DNA of 12,630 nt from assembly GCA_964452775.1 (NCBI GenBank), contig CAYVQP010000101.1, positions 1 through 12,630 of the forward strand. Reading direction: 5' to 3'. The notes beneath the pieces were generated by a model that worked only from the letters and a program-made list of their open reading frames with translations, had not been told where the DNA came from and did no database searches. Positions 1 to 6,120 of this stretch are shown here, in pieces; positions within the stretch are counted from its first letter, which is position 1; each line of letters begins with the position of its first letter. Both the position numbers and the translations under genes were made by a program. The DNA comes from JACKCB01 sp964452775. GTDB lineage: Bacteria; Chloroflexota; Anaerolineae; Promineifilales; Promineifilaceae.

Positions 1-2
1 AG

Positions 3-24
3 AGCCAGCTCCGGCTGGCTTTTT
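3..24 (+). terminator. Intrinsic terminator of an off-window plus-strand gene
   Basis: AGCCAGC (3-9) and GCTGGCT (14-20) form a perfect 7-bp stem around a 4-nt loop, followed at once by a run of T and a second T-rich stretch at 26-30. This is the classical rho-independent layout on the plus strand. The gene it would end lies left of the window. On the minus strand the stem is also preceded by an A-run, so it could act in both directions for the mvk transcript arriving from the right. Confidence 0.8.
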
Positions 25-44
25 GCTTTTCTTGGGGCCTTGAT

Positions 45-104
45 AAACCCCGCAGGTTGTTGAGTATACTCGCTCGAAGGTGTACTTGCGAAAGACCTGC
101 GGGG
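45..104. repeat. Hairpin repeat, AAACCCCGCAGGT family, copy 1
   Basis: CCCCGCAGGT (48-57) is the exact reverse complement of ACCTGCGGGG (95-104), giving a 10-bp stem around a 37-nt loop. The loop contains the perfect palindrome GAGTATACTC (62-71). The 13-mer AAACCCCGCAGGT recurs exactly at 11346-11358, again paired with a downstream GC-rich arm, and the sequence after the right arm is also recognisably similar between copies. It lies just past the mvk stop, so on the minus strand it may act as the terminator of the mvk operon (arm followed by TTTAT). I infer a dispersed REP-like intergenic element. Confidence 0.7.
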
Positions 105-137
105 TCTTGCCGATGGTTGGCGACAATATTACTCCGC

Positions 138-1085
138 TCAACCCACCTTACTGGCAATTACCCCTCGCGCGCCGGCCTGAATCAGCGCCTCTGATACTTG
201 CGCCGCGTCCGGCCCGGCAATCAGCGCAATCATATTGCCGCCCCAACCGGCGCCGCTCATCTTAGCACCCAAAGCGCCTGCCGCCCGGCCGGCAACTACC
301 AGCCGGTCCAGCTCGTCTGACGACACGCCCATTTCCTGCAACACGACATGATTCTCATTCATCAGCGCGCCCAGCTCGGGCACATCGCCGCACTCTATGG
401 CCCGGCGCGCAGCCAGGGCGATATGGCCACAGGCGGCAAAGATGCGCTCAAAGTGGGCCGGCGATTGCTGCCACAGCTCGCGGACGCGCCCGACCACCAA
501 TCGGGTGGAGCTGCGCACGCCGGTATCGGCGATCAACAGGTGTAATGGACGCGCCGGCGCAAAGGGGGTGATCAGGTTTCGCGGTTGCCGGCGCTCAAAG
601 TAAACCGGCTGCTCGTAGGTCACAACGGTGTTGTCAATGCCGCTGGGCGTGCCGTGATGGATCTTTTCCACCTCATAGGCCAATGCGGAGACGTGTTCGT
701 TTTGCGCCAGGTCCTCGCGCCCCAGATGGCGGGTGAGGGCGCGGATGATGGCGGCGGCAATGGCCGCCCCACTGCCCAGGCCGCTGGCGATGGGAATGGT
801 GCTGCTGACCGTGATGACCAGGCCGGGCAATTCCACGGGGGCGACGGCTAATTGCACCTGGCGCACGGCCGCGGCCAGGGCGTCGCCGGCCGGCAATTCT
901 TCCAGCCGGGCATCTAGCCCCAGGTCCGGAGCCAGCAGACGCACGCCCGGTTGATCGTTGTCTTCAACCACCGCATTGGCCTGCACCTGAGTCACCGGCG
1001 CGGCAATCGCCGGTTGCCCGTATACCACAGCATGTTCGCCAAAGAGGATCACTTTGCCGGGAGCGGCGGCGACGGTCTTCATCAC
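138..1085 (-). CDS. mvk: Mevalonate kinase
   Basis: Predicted GHMP-family kinase (315 aa) that phosphorylates mevalonate with ATP to 5-phosphomevalonate, an early step of isoprenoid precursor synthesis by the mevalonate pathway; cytosolic. Seen: the N-terminal substrate motif PGKVILFGEHAVVYG (residues 9-23), the ATP-binding glycine loop SGLGSGAA (101-108; many relatives read GLGSSAA), the E140/D151 pair in EKIHHGTPSGID matching the catalytic Glu/Asp spacing of characterised mevalonate kinases, and the C-terminal glycine motif GAKMSGAGWGG, where W replaces a usual G. The first codon is GTG immediately followed by ATG, so the start may be one codon later; no clear Shine-Dalgarno is seen. It begins 5 bp after the stop of the UbiA gene, so the two are almost certainly cotranscribed. 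Function is confident; a related GHMP kinase (phosphomevalonate kinase) is less likely. Confidence 0.9.
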   Translation of the reverse strand: MMKTVAAAPGKVILFGEHAVVYGQPAIAAPVTQVQANAVVEDNDQPGVRLLAPDLGLDARLEELPAGDALAAAVRQVQLAVAPVELPGLVITVSSTIPIASGLGSGAAIAAAIIRALTRHLGREDLAQNEHVSALAYEVEKIHHGTPSGIDNTVVTYEQPVYFERRQPRNLITPFAPARPLHLLIADTGVRSSTRLVVGRVRELWQQSPAHFERIFAACGHIALAARRAIECGDVPELGALMNENHVVLQEMGVSSDELDRLVVAGRAAGALGAKMSGAGWGGNMIALIAGPDAAQVSEALIQAGARGVIASKVG

Positions 1086-1090
1086 TCGAC

Positions 1091-1960
1091 TCAGAAGATG
1101 TAAAGCGTGGCGAAGACCAGGGCTGCGCCGATAAACAGCGCCGCCTGCATGGGACGATCGCGCAACAGGATCTCTTCCGGCGCGCCGCCCTCATGGCGCA
1201 CGTGGATCAGAAATAGATAGCGGAAGATAATGTACAGCACGACGGGGACGGTGAGCATCATGGCGTGGTTCTCCGGCAATCCCTCGGCCAAAAATGTGTA
1301 CAGGCTATAGGAAACCACCGCGCTGGTGGTGACCACGCCGATCAGCCGGTCAATCAGGTCCAGATTATAGTCCTTCAAGATAGCGCGGTGGCTCTCCGCG
1401 CCGTCGCCCAGCAACACCAACTCGTGACGCCGCTTCCCCAGAGCCAGAAAGAGCGCCAGGAAGCCGCCGAAGATGTACAGCCAGGGCGAGAAGCGTTCGA
1501 CTTCGATGACCGCCACGCCGGCGGCAATGCGCAGCACAAAACCCAACGCCACAATAAAGACATCTACCAGCACGACGTGTTTGAGCCGGAAGGTATAGGC
1601 CACCTGGCTGGCCAGATAAATCAACAGGATGATACCGAGCTGGAAATCCTGGATGAAGCCGGCGGCCAGACTACCGGCGGCGAACACAAAGGCCGCTATG
1701 GCCGCGACGCGCGGGCTTAAGCGCCCGGCAGGCAATGGCCGGTTCTTCTTCTGCGGATGTTGCCGGTCGCTCTCAATGTCCGCCAGGTCGTTCATGATGT
1801 AGACGGCGCTGGACATCAGACAGAGCAGGACAAAGGCATAGAAGGTGTGCAGCACGCTGGTCAGGTCAAACAGCTTGCTGTCAAAGATGAGCGCGACAAA
1901 GACGAAGGTATTCTTCGTCCATTGCCGGGGGCGCATGGTCTGCAACAGGGCGAGCAACAA
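1091..1960 (-). CDS. UbiA prenyltransferase, decaprenyl-phosphate phosphoribosyltransferase-like
   Basis: Integral-membrane UbiA-superfamily protein (289 aa, about eight to nine hydrophobic segments). The closest family I recognise transfers phosphoribose from PRPP to polyprenyl phosphate (DPPR synthase, Rv3806c type). Seen: N-terminal RPRQWTKN (10-17), first Asp-rich motif NDLADIESD (57-65) followed by the HPQKKNRPLPAGR segment typical of this subfamily, and KRRHEL (176-181) with DYNLDLID (197-204) in the second motif. The start is TTG at 1960, preceded by GAGG at 8-nt spacing; an in-frame ATG at 1936 would remove the leading residues. Gene order with mvk links isoprenoid supply to use of a polyprenyl carrier. 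In mycobacteria the product feeds arabinan synthesis; whether this organism makes such a glycan is not visible. Other UbiA substrates are possible. Confidence 0.85.
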   Translation of the reverse strand: MLLALLQTMRPRQWTKNTFVFVALIFDSKLFDLTSVLHTFYAFVLLCLMSSAVYIMNDLADIESDRQHPQKKNRPLPAGRLSPRVAAIAAFVFAAGSLAAGFIQDFQLGIILLIYLASQVAYTFRLKHVVLVDVFIVALGFVLRIAAGVAVIEVERFSPWLYIFGGFLALFLALGKRRHELVLLGDGAESHRAILKDYNLDLIDRLIGVVTTSAVVSYSLYTFLAEGLPENHAMMLTVPVVLYIIFRYLFLIHVRHEGGAPEEILLRDRPMQAALFIGAALVFATLYIF

Positions 1961-2145
1961 CTTCCATTCCTCGATTGGCGGTATCAGTAGGGCTGTGTTT
2001 CTATCACGATTGCCGGCATCCGCCTAATAGCCGCCGGCTCCCACCGGGCGCGTGGAATGGTCGTCAGGGGTTTGCCGGCGCGACGGTTGTCCAGCGATCG
2101 GCGGGATCGCTGCGGGCCGCAGCTATTGCGCCGCTGCAAGCAGCA
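1961..2145 (-). other. Intergenic region with 8-bp hairpin
   Basis: The 185 bp between the SGNH-like gene and the UbiA gene hold a perfect inverted repeat, CAGCGATC (2092-2099) and GATCGCTG (2105-2112), with a 5-nt loop. It lies 34 bp past the SGNH-like stop on the minus strand but has no T tract, so it is at best an atypical terminator or an RNA-stabilising stem. No convincing minus-strand promoter for the UbiA gene was found here, so read-through from upstream is possible. Confidence 0.45.
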
Positions 2146-3252
2146 TTAGCAACCAATATCGGCCAGGAACCAGCAGCGCGTAAAGGGGGAACCCTTAAAG
2201 TAGCTCAGCAGCATGTCGGCAACTTTCGCCCGGCCGGCCGGCGATGGGTGTGTGCCGTCTTCTTCAAAGTCCTCCGGCAGCCACACCAGGCCGTCACCCT
2301 GTCTGGGCGTTGCGCCGTCGGCCCAAAGGTATGGTCCCCAGGCCAACCAGGGAGCAACCGTATTGTAGTTGAGGTCGCCAACCAGACTACCAAAGTTCCC
2401 GCCGCCGGAAGCCATCTGCTCAATCTGTGCCTCTATCAGCCACTTGACGGCGAATCCCGTCTCATATGCGTATGGCTCCGGACTCAAGGGATGCGTGGCA
2501 TAACCGGCATATATTCTGCTGGCTATAAATACCTGCTGCAGATTTGGATAGCGAATCTTGAGGGTGCGCGCGACCTCTGCCAGGGTGGTCATCAGCGTAT
2601 AAGCCTGGGCATTTTCAGCCGGCAGGGATGGATCGCCCATCAGATAGTTCGTCGCTTTCAGCCAGACAATCTGCACCTGTTCCTCGCCCAGTCCGAAGGG
2701 CGCCAGAAAACCATCACGAATGAGATCGTAGTTTTCGTGATCTGGGTCAACCCAGTCGCTGGCAACCTGCGAGCCACGCGCGCCGTTTATGACGCTCAGG
2801 GACTGGTGATCCACCACGGGGTCCGCCAGGGCCTTGTAGATGAAGGAATAGGGCTCACACTCGGTGTATACCACATATTCGCCGCAGAATTCCATCATTG
2901 CGTTGGACATCCCGATGGAGAGCAAAACAATCTTCCCATCCGGCGAAGGGTTACCTTGCAAGTCCAAGGGCTGAATGTTTTGCATGCGCGCCATTCCGGC
3001 TGCGACGTGCTCCGCCGGCGGTTCATTCGCCCCACCCGGATACAGTCCACCCTCGAAACCCAGGTAAGTTCCTGTGCCCAATTCAGGTAGAGGCCGCGCC
3101 TCATCGCTCAGCGGGGAACCGTCTTCGACAATGACCGGCAGATAATTGTTGTAGTTCGCTTCCGGGGCGCTACCCCGGACAGCCGCGGCTGACCCCACTA
3201 TTGCGATCCCAATGATTGCTGCCAAAAACAGCGACCGGCGCCGCTTGCTCAT
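2146..3252 (-). CDS. Secreted SGNH/GDSL-hydrolase-like protein
   Basis: Exported protein of 368 aa with an N-terminal signal (SKRRR, then a hydrophobic stretch at about 8-24). Seen: a block-I-like IGMSN (113-117, candidate nucleophile S116), a block-II-like NGARG (156-160), a WLKATN strand (197-202) where classical members have GxND, and DGTHPSPAG (332-340) as the block-V Asp/His pair (D332, H335). This order and spacing suit an SGNH esterase fold, but the motifs are divergent and the substrate is unknown. The mature N-terminus carries NNYLPVIV, a YLP-type segment that I associate with exported Chloroflexota proteins (recollection, not checked). Four Cys residues (123, 132, 360, 368) could form disulfides. 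I chose ATG 3252 because GGAG lies 6 nt upstream and the signal peptide starts there; an upstream in-frame ATG at 3333 has no Shine-Dalgarno. Confidence 0.65.
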   Translation of the reverse strand: MSKRRRSLFLAAIIGIAIVGSAAAVRGSAPEANYNNYLPVIVEDGSPLSDEARPLPELGTGTYLGFEGGLYPGGANEPPAEHVAAGMARMQNIQPLDLQGNPSPDGKIVLLSIGMSNAMMEFCGEYVVYTECEPYSFIYKALADPVVDHQSLSVINGARGSQVASDWVDPDHENYDLIRDGFLAPFGLGEEQVQIVWLKATNYLMGDPSLPAENAQAYTLMTTLAEVARTLKIRYPNLQQVFIASRIYAGYATHPLSPEPYAYETGFAVKWLIEAQIEQMASGGGNFGSLVGDLNYNTVAPWLAWGPYLWADGATPRQGDGLVWLPEDFEEDGTHPSPAGRAKVADMLLSYFKGSPFTRCWFLADIGC

Positions 3253-3423
3253 GATTATCTCCAGACTTCTCTGCGCCCGCATAGTGAATTGGCCGCTGCT
3301 GCCGGTTCCCGGCTTTGCTTCTCGCACAGTCATATCGAGAAAGAGGCGTCGTCTTCGGCGGGGAGTCAGCTAACCATCCGGCGCAATCCGGCCGGCGTCT
3401 GCGGGCAAGTCTGACACAAGCCT

Positions 3424-3452
3424 ATCATAAAGAGGGTTCAGCGACGCGTCAA
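3424..3452 (-). promoter_or_regulatory. Sigma-70-type promoter for the SGNH-like gene
   Basis: Read on the minus strand: TTGACG (3452-3447), a 17-bp spacer, then TATGAT (3429-3424). Transcription would start near 3417, leaving a leader of about 165 nt before ATG 3252. Both hexamers match the consensus at 5 of 6 positions with ideal spacing. Confidence 0.6.
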
Positions 3453-3523
3453 AGCGGCCAGCAACGACCCCGTACTTATGGCCCAAATGTCATGCTTGTT
3501 CCGCCCGTGATGGCCCCGAACTA

Positions 3524-3553
3524 TTGCCTGATCGCCCCCGATTGTGCTATCGT
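3524..3553 (+). promoter_or_regulatory. Possible promoter for the DUF2383-type gene
   Basis: TTGCCT (3524-3529), an 18-bp spacer and TATCGT (3548-3553), the latter preceded by TGC, which would make an extended -10. The -10 is weak. Together with the minus-strand promoter at 3424-3452 this makes the 373-bp region a divergent promoter region; I see no clear operator in it. Confidence 0.35.
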
Positions 3554-3625
3554 GCAATTGTCACTGCGACAGCACTTCGTGCACCCTCTGCAATGCTCCT
3601 CTGCGTAGGATAGGAGGAACTAGAA

Positions 3626-4582
3626 ATGGCCGCCAACAATAAGCGGGTAGCCAGCCAACTCAATGGCCTGCGCCGGCTGTGCGTCGCCGGTGAAAAGGGT
3701 TTTGAGGTCGTCGCCGGGAATGTCAGCAACCGGGGCCTGAAGGTTCTCCTGAAGTCATATGCACAACAGCGCGCCGGTTTTGTGCGGGCGTTGCAAGATG
3801 AGATCAAATCGCTCGGTGGGAGTTGGTCGGAGCGGCGTAGCGTGCGTGGCGTCATCCATCGCGGGCGGATCAACATCGTTGCGGCGCTCACCATCGGCCC
3901 GCTGAACGTTGAGAAGACAGTCTTGAAAGAGGCGCGCCGGGGTGAGAACGCGATTGTCAAAGCGTATGAAAATGCGCTCAGCAAGGAACTCCCCGCCTCC
4001 ACCCGCGAGCTTCTCGAACGCCAGCTGGAAGCGATCCGCGCCGCTCGGGAGGAAGTGGAGCTGCTGATTGGCGGCGAAGAAACGCAACTGGTGGTGCGAC
4101 TGTTTGATACGGTGGCGGACGCTGAACTGGCCGGCGAAAGGCTGGAGGCAGCCGGCTTCCCTCGCGGCGATATCAGCGCCGTCTCAATTGCCGATTTGGA
4201 GTTCTACGAGGGAGCAGGTAGCACGGTCGGCGAAACGATCATCTCGGGGGCGTTCGGTGGCGCGCTGTGGGGGACGCTCATCGGGATAATTGCCGGCTTG
4301 ACCGCCACCTTTGTGCCCCAGATGACCGGCGACCCGATGGTCATTTGGGGCGGGGTCGCGCTAGCCGGCCTTGCCTGTGGGGCGTTGTTTGGGGCAATCC
4401 TGGGCCTGTGGATCGGACTGGACATTTCGGAAGCTGACGTTTACGCGTACGACCATAGTGTTCGTTACGGCGCGATCCTGCTGCGCTTACTGACCAGCGG
4501 CGCGCGGGCCGTCGAGGCCACCTACATCTTGTACGAAGTCAACGCGGTTGCTCGAGCGCGCCCGCTCGCTGCCTATCCTTGA
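3626..4582 (+). CDS. DUF2383-type four-helix protein fused to glycine-rich membrane module
   Basis: A 318-aa protein of unknown function. Residues about 1-150 are helical and charged (LRRLCVAGEKGFEVVAGNV, LLKSYAQQRAGFV, then ALSKELPASTRELLERQ) and match what I know of DUF2383/PA2169-type ferritin-like four-helix bundles. From about 155 a second module starts with LVVRLFDTVADAELAGERL, resembling the N-terminus of YflT/general-stress-protein-17M-like domains. Two glycine-rich membrane-type segments follow (about 205-230 and 238-268), each with small-xxx-small spacing. The start is well supported: AGGAGG lies 8 nt before the ATG. No operon partner is apparent, since proB has its own promoter. 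A role in stress at the membrane is inferred from family resemblance only. The C-terminal ~50 residues (DVYAYDHSV onward) form a soluble tail. Confidence 0.65.
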   Translation: MAANNKRVASQLNGLRRLCVAGEKGFEVVAGNVSNRGLKVLLKSYAQQRAGFVRALQDEIKSLGGSWSERRSVRGVIHRGRINIVAALTIGPLNVEKTVLKEARRGENAIVKAYENALSKELPASTRELLERQLEAIRAAREEVELLIGGEETQLVVRLFDTVADAELAGERLEAAGFPRGDISAVSIADLEFYEGAGSTVGETIISGAFGGALWGTLIGIIAGLTATFVPQMTGDPMVIWGGVALAGLACGALFGAILGLWIGLDISEADVYAYDHSVRYGAILLRLLTSGARAVEATYILYEVNAVARARPLAAYP

Positions 4583-4673
4583 AGCCGGCTTGCTCAGCCG
4601 AGTTCCCTGCAATTCAGCCGGAATCTGCGGCCAGAGTTCGTCTCTCTTGAAGGCGAATGACCCGGCCTTCTTA

Positions 4674-4693
4674 GGCGCGCTCGCCGGCGCGCC
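4674..4693 (+). other. GC-rich hairpin before the proB promoter
   Basis: GGCGCGC (4674-4680) and GCGCGCC (4687-4693) form a perfect 7-bp stem with a 6-nt loop. It ends 7 bp before the proB -35 element. There is no T tract, so it may separate the upstream transcript from proB only weakly, or it may be part of the general GCCGGC-rich background. The rest of 4583-4700 shows no gene. Confidence 0.35.
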
Positions 4694-4700
4694 ACGCCGG

Positions 4701-4729
4701 CTGACGTTGCCCGGATACTGCTATATAAT
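4701..4729 (+). promoter_or_regulatory. proB promoter
   Basis: CTGACG (4701-4706), a 17-bp spacer and a perfect TATAAT (4724-4729). The same stretch also reads TGC-TATATA (4719-4727), an overlapping extended -10. The start of transcription would be near 4736, giving a leader of roughly 27 nt before the GTG of proB, enough for the AGG-containing ribosome site at 4751. Confidence 0.7.
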
Positions 4730-4762
4730 GCCCGTTCAATTTGGTGCAGCAGGTAATATGAA

Positions 4763-5866
4763 GTGAGCTACAAGCGCATCGTGGTCAAACTGGGCACCAG
4801 CGTGCTCACCGGCGGCACGCCGCAACTGGATCGCGCCCACATCGTAGAATTGGTCCGGCAGTGTGCGATGTTGCACGAAGCCGGCCAGGAGGTGATTATC
4901 GTCACCTCCGGGGCAATTGCTGTCGGGCGAGCGCGACTGGGTTTCCCGGAATTGCCGAACACTGTGGCCGCCAAGCAGATGTACGCTGCGGTCGGGCAGA
5001 TCCGGCTTATGCTGGTCTGGGAGATGTTCTTCGAGATATACAACATCTATGTCGGGCAGGTGCTTTTGACCCGCTCCGACATCCAGAACCGGCAACGTTA
5101 TCTCAACGCTCGCGACACGTTGCAGATGCTGTTGGAGCGGCGCATTGTGCCGGTGATCAACGAGAACGATGCCGTCGCCACCGCCGAAATTAAGGTGGGG
5201 GATAACGACAACCTTTCCGCCATGGTCGCTCTGTTGGCCGAGGCTGACGTGCTTTTGTTGTTGACCGATCAACCCGGCCTGTTCACCGCCGATCCGCGCA
5301 ACAATCCGGACGCGGAACTGATCCCGGAAGTGCACACCATAGACGACACGTTGCGGCGGCTGGCCGGCGGCAGCGTCAGCGGCCTGGGCGTAGGCGGCAT
5401 GGCCACCAAACTGCAGGCGGCTGATATCGCTCGCCGGGCAGGTATTGACGTGGTAATAGCCGCCGGACGCGCGCCCAATGCAATCCTGCGCGTCGCCCAC
5501 GGCGAGAGCGTCGGCACGCGCTTCCCGGCCCTGGAGACCCCCCTGCAGCGGCGCAAACAGTGGATATTTGTGTCTGCCAAACCTGCGGGCGAGCTGGCCA
5601 TAGATGCCGGCGCGGCGCACGCGCTTGTCGAAGGCGGCAGCAGCCTGTTGCCGGCCGGCATTGTCAGGGTTGCCGGGCAGTTCCGGCGCGGCGACCCCGT
5701 GGCCCTGATTGACCCGCAGGGTCGCGAGATTGGGCGCGGCATCGCCCGCTATGACCATCAGGAATTGCAGCTCATCGCCGGCTGTCGTTCCAGCGAGATT
5801 GAGGCTCGACTGGGTTACGGCTATGGGCCGGTGGCCGTGCATCGGAATGATATGATTTTGCTGTAG
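4763..5866 (+). CDS. proB: Glutamate 5-kinase
   Basis: Catalyses ATP-dependent phosphorylation of glutamate to gamma-glutamyl phosphate, the first step of proline synthesis; cytosolic. Length is 367 aa, the same as the E. coli enzyme. Seen: amino-acid-kinase fold with VKLGTSVLTGG (8-18), VTSGAIAVG (47-55), the glutamate-site segment VINENDAVAT (131-140), GDNDNLSA (146-153) and GLGVGGMATKLQAA, then a C-terminal PUA domain from about residue 275 (AGAAHALVEGGSSLLPAGI, FRRGDPVALID). The start is GTG at 4763: an AGG at 4751-4753 is upstream, while the nearby ATG at 4758 runs into a stop after two codons. It is followed by the TTTCCGGGAAA repeat array and then proA in the same direction, so the two form a proBA operon unless the repeats terminate transcription. 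Feedback inhibition by proline is typical of the family but cannot be read here. Confidence 0.97.
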   Translation: MSYKRIVVKLGTSVLTGGTPQLDRAHIVELVRQCAMLHEAGQEVIIVTSGAIAVGRARLGFPELPNTVAAKQMYAAVGQIRLMLVWEMFFEIYNIYVGQVLLTRSDIQNRQRYLNARDTLQMLLERRIVPVINENDAVATAEIKVGDNDNLSAMVALLAEADVLLLLTDQPGLFTADPRNNPDAELIPEVHTIDDTLRRLAGGSVSGLGVGGMATKLQAADIARRAGIDVVIAAGRAPNAILRVAHGESVGTRFPALETPLQRRKQWIFVSAKPAGELAIDAGAAHALVEGGSSLLPAGIVRVAGQFRRGDPVALIDPQGREIGRGIARYDHQELQLIAGCRSSEIEARLGYGYGPVAVHRNDMILL

Positions 5867-5876
5867 GGGTTCTTAT

Positions 5877-6104
5877 TTTCCGGGAAACTCAGAAGTTTCC
5901 GGGAAAATAGGGTTGAAGTTTCCGGGAAAGGGTTGAANNNNNNNNNNNNNNNNNNNNNNNNNNNNNNNNNNNNNNNNNNNNNNNNNNNNNNNNNNNNNNN
6001 NNNNNNNNNNNNNNNNNNNNNNNNNNNNNNNNNNNNNGGAAACTCAGAAGTTTCCGGGAAAATAGGGTTGAAGTTTCCGGGAAAGGGTTGAAGTTTCCGG
6101 GAAA
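5877..6104. repeat. TTTCCGGGAAA repeat array between proB and proA
   Basis: The 11-mer TTTCCGGGAAA, an inverted repeat of 5-bp arms around one G, occurs at 5877, 5896, 5919, 6051, 6074 and 6094. Centre-to-centre distances are 19, 23, (gap), 23 and 20 bp. Between copies lie variants of GGGTTGAA or CTCAGAAG. Single or paired copies of the core also occur at 9778-9837 and 11485-11498, always between genes. Copies before and after the N run may be the same copies counted twice (see the gap entry), so the true number may be four. Each core can form a short stem, and the array sits in the proB-proA leader. Its period, its palindromic units and its lack of unique spacers distinguish it from CRISPR. 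Confidence 0.85.
5938..6037. other. Scaffold gap of 100 N
   Basis: Exactly 100 undetermined bases, the usual placeholder for a gap of unknown size. The 55 bases before the gap (5883-5937) are identical to the 55 after it (6038-6092). This is what two contigs sharing a k=55 assembly-graph overlap would look like. The real distance may be zero or negative: if the copies are merged, the proB-proA spacer is about 99 bp. Confidence 0.9.
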
Positions 6105-6120
6105 AGCGGAGAGCCTGAGG

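Noticed and set aside
62..71. Palindrome GAGTATACTC as an operator
   Set aside because: It lies inside the loop of the hairpin repeat after the mvk stop, far from any promoter; more likely part of the repeat.
1975..3090. Plus-strand reading frame of 371 codons
   Set aside because: It lies opposite the SGNH-like gene, has no ribosome site or domain, and its composition is that of a reverse-strand shadow of a GC-rich gene.
4736..5842. Minus-strand reading frame of 368 codons
   Set aside because: It is antisense to proB, whose motifs and promoter are unambiguous; no known domain in the antisense product.
5877..6104. Possible CRISPR array
   Set aside because: The repeated unit is a short palindrome with repeated, non-unique spacers of 8-12 bp and no cas genes nearby.
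6088..6120. N-terminal extension of proA from TTG 6088
   Set aside because: Encoded by the repeat array and absent from the family's usual length; ATG 6121 has its own ribosome site.
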